Source: Candidatus Rhodobacter oscarellae
GTDB taxonomy: Bacteria; Pseudomonadota; Alphaproteobacteria; Rhodobacterales; Rhodobacteraceae
Reading direction: 5' to 3'
DNA length: 64,000 bases
NCBI RefSeq assembly: GCF_001078595.1
Contig: NZ_LFTY01000002.1
Span: forward strand, 854,124-918,123
In this document: in pieces, positions 47,978 to 56,748 of the stretch
How positions within the stretch are numbered: position 1 is the first letter of the stretch
Layout of the letters: each line of letters opens with the position of its first letter
Notes under the pieces: model-generated
What the model saw: the letters and a program-made list of their open reading frames with translations, nothing else
Databases searched by the model: none
What the model was told of the DNA's origin: nothing
Position numbers and translations under genes: made by a program

Positions 47978-48846
47978 TACACGGTCACTTTATTAAGGAA
48001 GACTCGGCTGACAAATTTGAGCCGGCGATTAAGGGTGATCCGTACGACATAAATCTCTTCAGATTTCACAGTTTTACTTACGGTAAGCTTATGCAGGGCA
48101 ACGATCCTAATGGCGTGATCGTAGGCAAGTACGAGCATCGATTCACGGGGATAACTAAAGGCGCTTCGGAGGAGCTTGTTTATCAGTGCAGGCTGGCGAA
48201 TTTGCTTCCCGGTTGGATCGACGCCAAAGCAAGTGTTTTGCCGCAGTGGCAATCGGTCGGCGGGTTCATTTTTCGAACCATTGATGTCGATGGTGCCCCT
48301 TATCATGCTTTCGCTCGAATAATGCCCTGGGCCGAAGACGGCACGCGGGCACAAAGCCGAACATTTTCACATATGGTTTGCTGGTGCAGTCCGGCAGACG
48401 AGCGGGTTATTGCGGTAGCTCCAATCATTGTAAGACGCTTGTTCCAACCGCTTTGTGCTGAAACCAAAGATCCGAATGTCTTGCCAATTGTCGAGACCTT
48501 GTCGGATCGTGAAGCTCTCCCAAAGGTAGAGTATTCGGTCAATAACCATATCCAGGACTTATATGATTGGTGGCGCATCCTGGTCCAAAAAGAGAACCAG
48601 GCCGAGATATTTGAGGCAGTCGAAAATGGGGTGCCGGATGTGGATGATGAGATTGACCTGGAGTTTCAGCCCACCCTCGAGACACTCCTCATTTCTCGCT
48701 ATCTCAATGTGGGCGCAGAGGATTTCGGGCATAGTTTGAACTTTACCATTGGTATGCAAGAGGTTCCGGAAAATAGAAAAAACCCTTTTGACGTCCAGTA
48801 CTACGGTTGCGGGACACCAAGTTACATTCGCGAGAGATGTGTTTAG
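47974..48846 (+). CDS. GTPase-coupled protein, possibly truncated by an IS element
   Basis: 290 aa. It begins MIHGHFIKEDSADKF and contains FHSFTYGKLMQGNDPNG, YQCRLANLLPGW, and RTFSHMVCWCSPADERVIAV. By position (translationally coupled to a GTPase) and by the self-presenting 'R-x-F-S-H' segment it could be a GTPase-associated protein (GAP1-like) N-terminal region, but the match is weak. The reading frame ends with ...CGTPSYIRERCV only ~65 bp before recognisable IS3-type DNA, while such partners are often much larger, so truncation is suspected. Confidence 0.6.
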   Translation: MIHGHFIKEDSADKFEPAIKGDPYDINLFRFHSFTYGKLMQGNDPNGVIVGKYEHRFTGITKGASEELVYQCRLANLLPGWIDAKASVLPQWQSVGGFIFRTIDVDGAPYHAFARIMPWAEDGTRAQSRTFSHMVCWCSPADERVIAVAPIIVRRLFQPLCAETKDPNVLPIVETLSDREALPKVEYSVNNHIQDLYDWWRILVQKENQAEIFEAVENGVPDVDDEIDLEFQPTLETLLISRYLNVGAEDFGHSLNFTIGMQEVPENRKNPFDVQYYGCGTPSYIRERCV

Positions 48847-48911
48847 CCTTAGAGCGCACGAATTGATCCGACATTTCTGCTCTTGTCGAGCACACCAAGG
48901 AGTGTAGATCA

Positions 48912-49835
48912 ATAACAAGCATTGCATCCGAGAAACTGGAGATCATCCGCACCGTTGAGGGCTCCCATCTGCACGCAAAGCGGATCCTCGATATGCTGGG
49001 CATTCCCCGCAGTACCTTCTACCGCTGGTATGACCGATATGCTGAAGGCGGCTTTGATGCTTTGGCGGATCGCTCACCTCGTCCGAAATCTGTCTGGAAC
49101 CGCATTCCTCAGGACAAACGCGACGATCTGATCGAGTTCGCATTGGAGTATGAGGCGCTGACGACGCGGGATTTAGCGGTCAAATACACAGACGAGAAGC
49201 GTTGTTCGGGGGAAACGCTCCACTGGGGCCTTTCCTGATCCCTCCAACTTTATCTCTGAATCATCGGCTGGGGGTGGTATTATCTTAGCACGATAATGGA
49301 TGATTACAGCCGCTACATCATCTCTTGGAAGCTCTGCACAAACATGCGGGCCGAGGATGTGACGGACACGATCGGGTTGGCCTTGAAAGCTTCAGGCTGC
49401 GATCAGGCGGTTATGCGCCACAAGCCCCGCCTGCTCAGCGAGTTGCCCATTGAAGGCGCCATTGGTTCGAGCCCAATGGGCGACGGCTCGTGCTACATCT
49501 CTGGCGATCTCGCAAAATGGCTGAAGGATCAGAAAATGAGCCACGTTCGTGGGGCACCGTTCCACCCGCAGGCCCAAGGAAAAATTGAACGTTGGCACCA
49601 GACCATGAAGACCTGGGTTTTGCTGCAGAATTACTATCTGCCCGATGATCTCGAACGCCAGATCGGGGCCTTCGTCCAGTATTACAACAACCAGCGTTAC
49701 CACGAGAGCCTGAACAACGTCACGCCCGCCGACGTCTACCTCGGGCGCGACAAAGCCATTCTCAGAGAAAGGGAAAAGATCAAGAAATTGCCACTCCGAA
49801 CGCTCCGCTTGCAACACCAAAAACAAGCAGCATAA
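48912..49835 (+). pseudogene. IS3-type transposase, internally deleted
   Basis: The N-terminal HTH part (ASEKLEIIRTVEGSHL; ILDMLGIPRSTFYRWYDRYA; WNRIPQDKRDDLIEFALEYE) runs to a stop at 49236-49238. The catalytic part resumes at IGWGWYYLSTIMDDYSRYI near 49268 and continues to HHPQAQGK-type and YYNNQRYHESLNNVTPADVY, ending at 49835. About 80 residues are missing between the two, and a ~13-codon insertion (LPIEGAIGSSPMG) disrupts the expected LLSDNG active-site loop. The element is therefore inactive. It forms the right border of the tubulin-like island. Confidence 0.85.
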
Positions 49836-49999
49836 TCAATCACACAAACGAACCAGAGCCTCCAATGCTCAAGCTGCTCTGACGTCCCACTTTACATGAC
49901 GACGACAGTACTTTTTTACGGATTTTTGGCTACCAATTTAGATCGCGACGGGTCAGATTTCTTTGTTTTTGATGAGTTTGCCACCTAACCCGCCTGAAT

Positions 50000-51946
50000 C
50001 TATGACAAACCTGCCTTCTGCAGCCCCGAAATGTAGACATTGATCTGTTCTGGGTCCGTTAGATAGAACAGCCGTTCGCGCACAAAATCACATGAGATTC
50101 CTGGGCGCTGACGTAGCAAATCATCAATCGCGCTGCGGGCCTGATCTAGCTGCCCCATATGCGCAAGTGCTGCGGCACGGATGGCGGTCGCCCAATAATG
50201 CGCATTGGGAACCGCTTCGGCCTCAGTGGCCCATTTGGCGGCAGACTCATAGTCGCCTTTAAACAAGAATGCAGTGGCACCATAATTCAAAAAAGCCCAA
50301 CGGTAGGGGTCCGACGGGCTGATCCGAACGGCTTCCTCGAAGCACGCGATCGCTTCATCAAGCTGTCCGGAGTAAGCCATAGAATCCCCGAGGCCGCAGT
50401 GTGCTTGCGCCATGCCAGGATTGAGATCAATTACAGACTTGAGATCGGTGATTGAGCGGCCATAGTCTCCGCGGGCCAAACGCACGCGACCAAGTGCAAA
50501 CCTTGCAACTGCGTCATCCGGCTCCAAACGCGCCGCTTTGATTGCGAAGCCTTGTGCTTCTTCCAAAAGGTCAGCAACGTTGTCGGCTTCAAAATAGATC
50601 GCCGAGATAACCATCGCGTAAGACAGCCTTGCATAGGCCAGCCCGAAGTTAGGATCGAGTTCTATAGCGCGTCGGAAATGCTGTTGTGCTGCTAAATTCG
50701 TTTTCGCGTCGAATTCGTACTGAATGGCTAGACCGCGGTGGTAGCACTCCCAGGAATTCATATCCTCGAGTGCCAACTCACGCATACTTCGACCGGCAAG
50801 TCGTTCAAGTTCAGCCTCCAACGACGCCGCGATAGTTGCCGATAGTTCGTCCTGTATATCAAAAAGATCGTCGCCGATCCGATCATAACGTGACGCCCAG
50901 ACATAACGCCCGGATTTAGTTTCTGCCAATTGCACATTGAGGCGGAACTGTTGTCCTTGCGAACGGAGGGTTCCATGCACAATAAAATCGGCGTCATGAC
51001 TTTCAGCGGCGTCATCCGTCAAGTTGGATTTCACATCAAGCCAACTGAACCGGGACAAGTTTGTCGTGATATCCGCCGAGAGGCCAGCGGTCAAAAAAGC
51101 TGCGTCTGTTTCCGCTCCAACCAGCTGAAACTGTGAAACACCGATGGAGGTTCTTGAAGACGTGTTGCCTTTTCTGCTTGGCGCCTCTGCTTTGGCGATC
51201 GGATCGGAAACCTTTGCACCACCCGTTTCACCTTTGATTTCGTTCACGACCTGCAACAGGCCGGGCCCGGCAGAAACCCCAAGCTCCTTTTGCAAGGTCG
51301 CGTTGTAAGCATTGAACTGTTTGATTGCTGCGGCACGTTCACCCTGTTGCGCCAGAATACGGATCAGCACAACTTGCCCCGCATCCCGAAGCGGATCGAT
51401 GTTTACCAAGCGTCGCGCCAATTCTGTCGCACCGCGCGTGTCCCCAAGTTTGAGCTGCTGCTCTGCTGCGCGTTCAAGAACCGACAACGAGATCGTCGAA
51501 ATCCGCTGCCGTTCCGATGCGAGCCAGTCGTCAAATTCCGCCTGCTGACCATAAAGCCCGTCAAGCAGCGGCCCAGACATCAGCGCTATGGCCTTTCTGG
51601 TGGCCTCAGGCGTGCCGCCTTGAGCGAAGGTTTCAAATTGATCGGCATCAACCTTCACGGCCTTAGGATCAAATCCAATCCTGTCCTGCGAGGTGATGAG
51701 AACATCTTCTCCCGACTCCGAGAGTGTCTTTTTCAACTTTGCGATGGCTTGACGCAGGCTTTGCCGGGCCTGATCGGTAAACCTGTCACCCCAAAATAGC
51801 GCCATGAGACGATCACGCGTCGGTGGCATTTCCATATTGAGCGCGAGGTAAGCGATGAGGCAGAGGGATTTGTTGCCAGCGATATCTATTGCGTCGCCCT
51901 GCGCGTTTTTCACTGAAAGTTTGCCAAATAGATTGATTGAAATCAT
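50000..51946 (-). CDS. SARP/BTAD-type transcriptional regulator with TPR sensor
   Basis: 648 aa. N-terminal OmpR/SARP-like winged helix (residues ~1-95, FGKLSVKNAQGDAIDIAGNK), bacterial transcriptional activation domain (~100-250, LDGLYGQQAEFDDWLASERQ, ELGVSAGPGLLQVV), a TolB-like adenylate-cyclase-associated segment (~270-400, HGTLRSQGQQFRLNVQLAET; DDLFDIQDELSATIAASLE) and TPR repeats to the end (AAQQHFRRAIELDPNFGLAY). It probably activates the divergent sulfur cluster through TCACG repeats at 52050. Start at 51946, where the fold begins; an extension to 52072 is not supported. Confidence 0.85.
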   Translation of the reverse strand: MISINLFGKLSVKNAQGDAIDIAGNKSLCLIAYLALNMEMPPTRDRLMALFWGDRFTDQARQSLRQAIAKLKKTLSESGEDVLITSQDRIGFDPKAVKVDADQFETFAQGGTPEATRKAIALMSGPLLDGLYGQQAEFDDWLASERQRISTISLSVLERAAEQQLKLGDTRGATELARRLVNIDPLRDAGQVVLIRILAQQGERAAAIKQFNAYNATLQKELGVSAGPGLLQVVNEIKGETGGAKVSDPIAKAEAPSRKGNTSSRTSIGVSQFQLVGAETDAAFLTAGLSADITTNLSRFSWLDVKSNLTDDAAESHDADFIVHGTLRSQGQQFRLNVQLAETKSGRYVWASRYDRIGDDLFDIQDELSATIAASLEAELERLAGRSMRELALEDMNSWECYHRGLAIQYEFDAKTNLAAQQHFRRAIELDPNFGLAYARLSYAMVISAIYFEADNVADLLEEAQGFAIKAARLEPDDAVARFALGRVRLARGDYGRSITDLKSVIDLNPGMAQAHCGLGDSMAYSGQLDEAIACFEEAVRISPSDPYRWAFLNYGATAFLFKGDYESAAKWATEAEAVPNAHYWATAIRAAALAHMGQLDQARSAIDDLLRQRPGISCDFVRERLFYLTDPEQINVYISGLQKAGLS

Positions 51947-52049
51947 GCGCCGCTCACTCCCCCAACTTGCAGCGTACACGCCCGACATGGGCTGAGCAAT
52001 TGCCCAAAAGCCGCGAAAAACGAACGCAAAGCCTCTTTTTATGGAGAAA

Positions 52050-52077
52050 TCACGCAGGAACTCACGTGGCAATCACG
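52050..52077 (+). promoter_or_regulatory. Candidate BTAD-regulator operator: three TCACG direct repeats
   Basis: TCACG occurs at 52050, 52062 and 52073, spaced 12 and 11 bp. SARP-type activators typically bind direct repeats about one helical turn apart. The same word recurs with 11-bp spacing upstream of the DsrE gene (56626). The site lies between the regulator and the divergent small gene. Confidence 0.5.
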
Positions 52078-52138
52078 CCTGCGCACCATGTCGGCGTCAA
52101 ACAGTTGGCATCAAGATACACCGAACGAGGAAAGCATT

Positions 52139-52306
52139 ATGTTCATGACAAACCGGCACGAAAAGACGCCAGCACTGAAGACCGAAGACGTATTTGGTCC
52201 ATACTCCCAATGGCCCAAACGTCGCCGCAAGACCACAGCGATCATCGTGGGTCTGACAGGTCTTGCAGCGATTATCGTGCACTGCGGTCTTCCATTGATC
52301 GCCTAA
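52139..52306 (+). CDS. Small single-helix membrane protein heading sulfur cluster
   Basis: 55 aa, MFMTNRHEKTPALKTEDVFG then a basic patch (WPKRRRKTT) and one transmembrane helix (AIIVGLTGLAAIIVHCGLPLIA) with a Cys inside it. GAGGAAAG lies about five bases before the ATG at 52139. It is the first gene of the unit; cysK follows 31 bp later. No family recognised. Confidence 0.6.
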   Translation: MFMTNRHEKTPALKTEDVFGPYSQWPKRRRKTTAIIVGLTGLAAIIVHCGLPLIA

Positions 52307-52337
52307 TTATTAGAAACTTGGAACAAGGGAAATTCAA

Positions 52338-53894
52338 ATGACCCAGGCATTTTCAATGAAACAACTTAAAGTCCACGACCCTGTCGGACGCCCGACAACG
52401 CAGGAGGCAAATCCAATGCCAGGCCCAAAAAACTCAATACTTGAAACCATCGGCAATACGCCCGTTGTTCGGGTCAATAACATCGGGCCAAAACATGTCG
52501 AGCTTTACGTGAAGCTTGAAGCGTTCAATCCTCTTGGCTCGGTTAAGGATCGGTTTGCATTGGCAGCCATCGAGGCCGCTGAAGCGAGCGGTGAACTGAA
52601 GCCCGGACAAACGGTGGTAGAGGCCACAAGTGGCAACACAGGCATCGGTCTTGCCATGGTTTGCGCCCAAAAGGGTTATCCCCTTGTCATCACCATGGCC
52701 GAGAATTTCAGCGTCGAGCGTCGCCAACTGATGCGGTTCCTGGGCGCCAGGGTCGTTCTGACTCCCGCCTCTGAAAAGGGGTCGGGCATGGTCGCAAAGG
52801 CAGAAGAACTGGCTGCGAAACATGGTTGGTACCTGGCGCGTCAGTTCGAAAACGAAGCGAATGCTGACATGCATTCCCGCACAACGGCCGTTGAGATCCT
52901 GAACGATTTTGGCGCTGGTGGCTTGGACTACTGGGTGACCGGATTTGGAACCGGTGGCACGTTGAAAGGTGTCGGCCGTGTTCTCAGAGAGCGCAGCCCT
53001 GATACGCAAATTGTTCTGACCGAACCGGACAATGTGCCAATTCTGTCAAGTGGTGTGCTTCAAGACCGCGACGACGCAGGCCGTCCTGCAAAGAGCCACC
53101 CCATGTTCCGTCCGCATCTGATGCAGGGCTGGTCGCCCGATTTCATTCCGAAGCTGGCCGAAGATGCGCAATCACAGGAACTGATCGACGCATTCCAACC
53201 CGTCGGGGGCGCCGATGCATTGCAAGCGGCACGCCAATTGGCAGCCAATGAGGGCATCTTTTGCGGCATAAGCAGCGGCGCAACATTTGCGGCAGCCCTG
53301 AAGGTCGCGGAACAAGCGCCAGCGGGTTCGAAAATCCTCGCTATGCTGCCGGATACCGGCGAGCGCTATATGACGACCACGCTGTTCGAAGATGTCGAAA
53401 CGACGATGTCAGCGGAAGAGGTCGATATCTCGCGCTCGACCCAAGGCTACCGCTTCGACGTGTCCGGAGGCGGCGCAGCGGCGGCACCTGCAAAGGTCGA
53501 AACCAAGCCCGAGATCGTCGATCTGGTGGAAAAGACAATCCTGGAAAAGCCTGTGCTTATGTACGCCTTGGAGTGGTGCGAATTCTGCTGGTCGGTGCGC
53601 AAAATGTTTGACGCCGCCGGGATCGCTTACGAGACGGTTGATCTCGACTCGGTTGCTTATCAAAAGGACGGGCTGGGCACCGATATTCGCGCCGTCTTGC
53701 TTGATAAGACGGGCGCGCCAACGATCCCGCAAATATTCGTGGGCGGTGAGCATATTGGTGGTGCTACTGAAACGTTTGATGCGTTCAATGACGGTTCACT
53801 GAAGACGCGCTTGGCCAAGGCCGACGTCAAATTCGATCCCAACATGACCCGGGATGCCTATGGCTTCCTTCCAACATGGCTGCACCCGCGGTGA
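52338..53894 (+). CDS. Cysteine synthase-glutaredoxin fusion protein
   Basis: 518 aa. Residues ~30-350 are a CysK/CBS-type PLP enzyme: PLP lysine K70 in PLGSVKDRF, the Asn loop EATSGNTGIG and the glycine loop TGFGTGGTLKG. After a linker (SGGGAAAAPAKVE) comes a glutaredoxin domain (~395-515) with active site C414-E-F-C417 and cis-Pro TIPQIFVGGEHIGG. The enzyme would make cysteine or a related thio-amino acid and couple it to thiol-disulfide chemistry. Such fusions are uncommon. AAGGGAAATTCAA precedes the ATG. Confidence 0.9.
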   Translation: MTQAFSMKQLKVHDPVGRPTTQEANPMPGPKNSILETIGNTPVVRVNNIGPKHVELYVKLEAFNPLGSVKDRFALAAIEAAEASGELKPGQTVVEATSGNTGIGLAMVCAQKGYPLVITMAENFSVERRQLMRFLGARVVLTPASEKGSGMVAKAEELAAKHGWYLARQFENEANADMHSRTTAVEILNDFGAGGLDYWVTGFGTGGTLKGVGRVLRERSPDTQIVLTEPDNVPILSSGVLQDRDDAGRPAKSHPMFRPHLMQGWSPDFIPKLAEDAQSQELIDAFQPVGGADALQAARQLAANEGIFCGISSGATFAAALKVAEQAPAGSKILAMLPDTGERYMTTTLFEDVETTMSAEEVDISRSTQGYRFDVSGGGAAAAPAKVETKPEIVDLVEKTILEKPVLMYALEWCEFCWSVRKMFDAAGIAYETVDLDSVAYQKDGLGTDIRAVLLDKTGAPTIPQIFVGGEHIGGATETFDAFNDGSLKTRLAKADVKFDPNMTRDAYGFLPTWLHPR

Positions 53895-55321
53895 GACAGG
53901 ATCATATCAAAGTGAGTAAGCAACTCCCGCTGGAGCGCGCTGCCGCCTATGGCCAGACCTTTCGGTGTCAACCGCGCCCATTGCATCCGACAGCCACCAC
54001 GCAGCAGCTTCGAGATCAGTTCTGTAAGCCTCTGCCCGAGATGCCTACTCCGGGCGAGGCGGTGATCGATCAATTGATAGCTGCTGCCGAACCCGGCTTG
54101 GTCGGAAACACCGATCCGAATTTCTATGCTTGGGTTATGGGTGGGTCTGACCCTGTGGGCGTTGCTGCGGACTGGCTGACATCTATTTGGGGGCAAAACG
54201 CGGCGATCTTTCAAACATCGCCCGCAGCCGCGATTGCCGAAGAGGCCGTGAGCGAGTGGCTTCTCGATCTTCTTGATTTGCCGCGCTCGTGTTCGGTTGG
54301 GTTTGTAACGGGCGCGACAATGGCGGGGTTTGTTGCCTTGGCTGCCGCACGCACGACAGTCTTGGCCCGACAAGGCCATGATTTCGAACAAAACGGTCTT
54401 CAAAGCGCGCCGCTTATTCAAATCTACATTAGCGACGATAGTCACGCATCAAACCTTGCTGCCCTACGTCACCTCGGCTTTGGAGAGGCCAATCTTGTGC
54501 GCATTCCATCCGATGCTGATGGGCTTATGTCGACTGAAGACCTCAAAATGGCGATGGTGCAAACCGTTGGCCCCAAAATTATCATTGCAACGGCCGGTCA
54601 TATCAATTCCGGCGGATTTGAGAATTTCGAGCTGATTGCCGACCTAGCCCAAGAGCACAACGCTTGGCTGCATGTTGATGGCGCATTCGGGCTTTGGGCG
54701 CGCGTACTTCCGGAAATGGCGCATCTGACGCGCGGACTGGAGCGGGCTGACAGTTGGTCGGTGGATGGGCATAAGTGGCTACAAATCCCTTACGATTCCG
54801 GGTTCGCAATTGTCAAAGATGCGCAAGCGCACAAACGAGCGATGGACATATCTGCGGGTTACTTGAACCAAGCCGATGAGGACGGGCGCAATCCGACCGA
54901 GTTTAACCCCGAATTGTCGCGCCGGGCGCGTGGATTTGCGGCTTGGGCCATCATGCGATCACTGGGGAAAAGCGGCATCCGCGATCTTGTCGCGGAGCAC
55001 TGTGAATCCGCGCGTGGCTTGGCCGAACAAATTGACGCAATCCCGGGTGTTTATGTCATCGGCTCTGTTACGTTGAACCAGATCATCCTTGCTGTTTCGC
55101 ACGAATTCGCTGACCCATGCGCAATGACAAAAAGCTTGGCCGGAATACTTAACTCCGATCACGGCGTGTTTGTTAGAACTGCCGAATGGAAAGGCCGAAC
55201 CGTGTTGCGTTTTTCGCTTATCACCAAGGGAACTGGGGCAAGCCAAACGCAGTTCCTATCCAAGGCGATACGCAGCTCGTTGAAACAAGTTCTGGAAAAC
55301 CCGGTATTTGCGAAGAATTAA
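53876..55321 (+). CDS. PLP-dependent group II amino-acid decarboxylase-like protein
   Basis: 481 aa of the aromatic-amino-acid/glutamate decarboxylase fold. Seen: WLLDLLDLP, VTGATMAGFVALAAAR, SDDSHASNLAALRHLG, the Asp strand AWLHVDGAFGLWARV and PLP lysine K300 in SVDGHKWLQIPYDSG. It overlaps the cysK-fusion gene by 19 bp. A thio-amino acid such as cysteine or cysteine sulfinate is an attractive substrate given the neighbours, but this is inference. Start could instead be the GTG at 53891, coupled to the upstream stop. Confidence 0.85.
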   Translation: MAAPAVRQDHIKVSKQLPLERAAAYGQTFRCQPRPLHPTATTQQLRDQFCKPLPEMPTPGEAVIDQLIAAAEPGLVGNTDPNFYAWVMGGSDPVGVAADWLTSIWGQNAAIFQTSPAAAIAEEAVSEWLLDLLDLPRSCSVGFVTGATMAGFVALAAARTTVLARQGHDFEQNGLQSAPLIQIYISDDSHASNLAALRHLGFGEANLVRIPSDADGLMSTEDLKMAMVQTVGPKIIIATAGHINSGGFENFELIADLAQEHNAWLHVDGAFGLWARVLPEMAHLTRGLERADSWSVDGHKWLQIPYDSGFAIVKDAQAHKRAMDISAGYLNQADEDGRNPTEFNPELSRRARGFAAWAIMRSLGKSGIRDLVAEHCESARGLAEQIDAIPGVYVIGSVTLNQIILAVSHEFADPCAMTKSLAGILNSDHGVFVRTAEWKGRTVLRFSLITKGTGASQTQFLSKAIRSSLKQVLENPVFAKN

Positions 55322-55403
55322 CAGCAAATTCACATGTAGCATACGCCGAATTGAGTGCAGCACGTTTGAATTGTCCCAAGACAACACATCAAAGGACATT
55401 CAG

Positions 55404-56555
55404 ATGCGCGATTTTCTTGAGCCAACACCCATTGCGGCCAAAGCGGTCACCGACACAATGATCTATCTCGATCACAATGGCAGCACCCCGACCCATCCCG
55501 ACGCGATCAAGGCCATGATGCCATTTCTTGCCAACGATTATGGCAATCCATCCAGCGGCCATTGGGCGTCACATTCTGCAAAAGCGGTCATCGAAAATGC
55601 GCGCGAAAGCGTCGCTAAACTGATCGCAGCAGAGCCTGATGAGATCGTTTTTACTTCCGGCGCAACCGAGGCCAACAACATGGCCATTAAGGGAGTTTGT
55701 TCTGCGAAGCCGGGCCACATCATTACCAGTGCGATCGAACATGATGCCGTTGCAAAGCCAGTCCGCGCGATGCGGGCGCAGGGGATGAAAGTGACTGTGG
55801 TGCCCGTCAGCTCAGACGGCATAGTCGACCCCCGCGCGGTCGAGGCTGCGATCACCGACAAAACACAACTGATTTCAATCATGTTGGCCAATAACGAAGT
55901 CGGCACAATTCAACCGATTGCGGAGATTGGAGAAATTGCCAATCGCAGATGTATTCCGCTTCATACCGACGCGGCGCAGGCCGTTGGAAAGATCCCGGTT
56001 GATGTAAAGTCGCTTGGCGTCGATCTTCTATCATTGGCCGGCCATAAGTTCGGAGCGCCAAATGGGATCGGTGCGCTCTATGTGCGACGCGGCCAAAAAC
56101 TCACCCCTTTGCTGCATGGCGCAGGTCACGAAAATGGGCGCCGCGCAGGGACCGAATCCGCGCTTCTTGCATCCGGACTTGGGGCGGCGGCGCGGGTCGC
56201 TCATGACAAGAACCCAAACGCGATTAGATCAATGCGAGACTATTTTTGGGGCGCGCTTCAGCAAAAATTCGGCGCGAGGGTTGTCCTCAATGGGCACGTC
56301 CAGAAACGTGTTCCCAACACATTGAGCGTAAGTTTTCCTGGCTTTGTCGGGGCAGAAATCCTAGCGAAAATGCCTCATGTGGCGGCGACAACCGGCAGCG
56401 CATGTCACGCAGGTTGTGTGGACATGTCGCACGTTTTGATTGCCATGGGAAAGTCAATGGAAATCGGGGTTGGAACGATCCGGTTTTCGCTCGGACCCGA
56501 GACGACGAAGGCCGAAATTGATCACGTCGTCGCCAGGCTGGACTCTGCGATGTAG
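55404..56555 (+). CDS. Cysteine desulfurase (IscS/NifS class) of the sulfur cluster
   Basis: 383 aa. PLP lysine K215 in LAGHKFGAPNG, RRAGTES, and the catalytic loop TGSACHAGC with C334 and a second cysteine C338. The 'SACHAG' loop marks a subgroup distinct from housekeeping IscS (SACTSA). The start ATG 55404 fits MRDFLEP...MIYLDHNGSTPTHP; ORF upstream of it is not needed. It is the third desulfurase in the window and probably feeds sulfur to the DsrE protein downstream. Confidence 0.88.
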   Translation: MRDFLEPTPIAAKAVTDTMIYLDHNGSTPTHPDAIKAMMPFLANDYGNPSSGHWASHSAKAVIENARESVAKLIAAEPDEIVFTSGATEANNMAIKGVCSAKPGHIITSAIEHDAVAKPVRAMRAQGMKVTVVPVSSDGIVDPRAVEAAITDKTQLISIMLANNEVGTIQPIAEIGEIANRRCIPLHTDAAQAVGKIPVDVKSLGVDLLSLAGHKFGAPNGIGALYVRRGQKLTPLLHGAGHENGRRAGTESALLASGLGAAARVAHDKNPNAIRSMRDYFWGALQQKFGARVVLNGHVQKRVPNTLSVSFPGFVGAEILAKMPHVAATTGSACHAGCVDMSHVLIAMGKSMEIGVGTIRFSLGPETTKAEIDHVVARLDSAM

Positions 56556-56584
56556 ATATAAAAATCAATATGTTGCGATCAAAG

Positions 56585-56610
56585 ACCGGCCCCCGTGGCC
56601 GGTTTTTTTG
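56585..56610 (+). terminator. Rho-independent terminator after the desulfurase gene
   Basis: ACCGGCC (56585-56591), CCCGT loop, GGCCGGT (56597-56603), then a run of Ts. A textbook intrinsic terminator, ending the first sulfur transcription unit. Confidence 0.9.
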
Positions 56611-56625
56611 TAAGATACGACGGTC

Positions 56626-56641
56626 TCACGCTGAAATCACG
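56626..56641 (+). promoter_or_regulatory. Second TCACG direct-repeat site ahead of dsrE-like gene
   Basis: TCACG at 56626 and 56637 (11 bp apart), with GAAATCACGCA identical to part of the site at 52050. It lies just after the terminator and about 110 bp before the DsrE-like gene, which suggests the same regulator controls both units. Confidence 0.45.
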
Positions 56642-56748
56642 CAATTGACGCAAAACTGCGGTCTGATTTCTCCCTGAACTTACTCTCATCTCACAGTGCT
56701 GGGGCAAATTGCAGTCATCGAAACACGCTATTCATTAGGAGAAAAACA

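Noticed and set aside
28222-48846. Type VI secretion system or prophage
   Set aside because: No TssB/C, Hcp, VgrG, terminase, capsid or integrase signatures were seen.
48993-49238. Short complete HTH protein independent of the IS
   Set aside because: Its sequence continues naturally from the IS3-type orfA upstream and stops at a decay point, so it belongs to the pseudogene.
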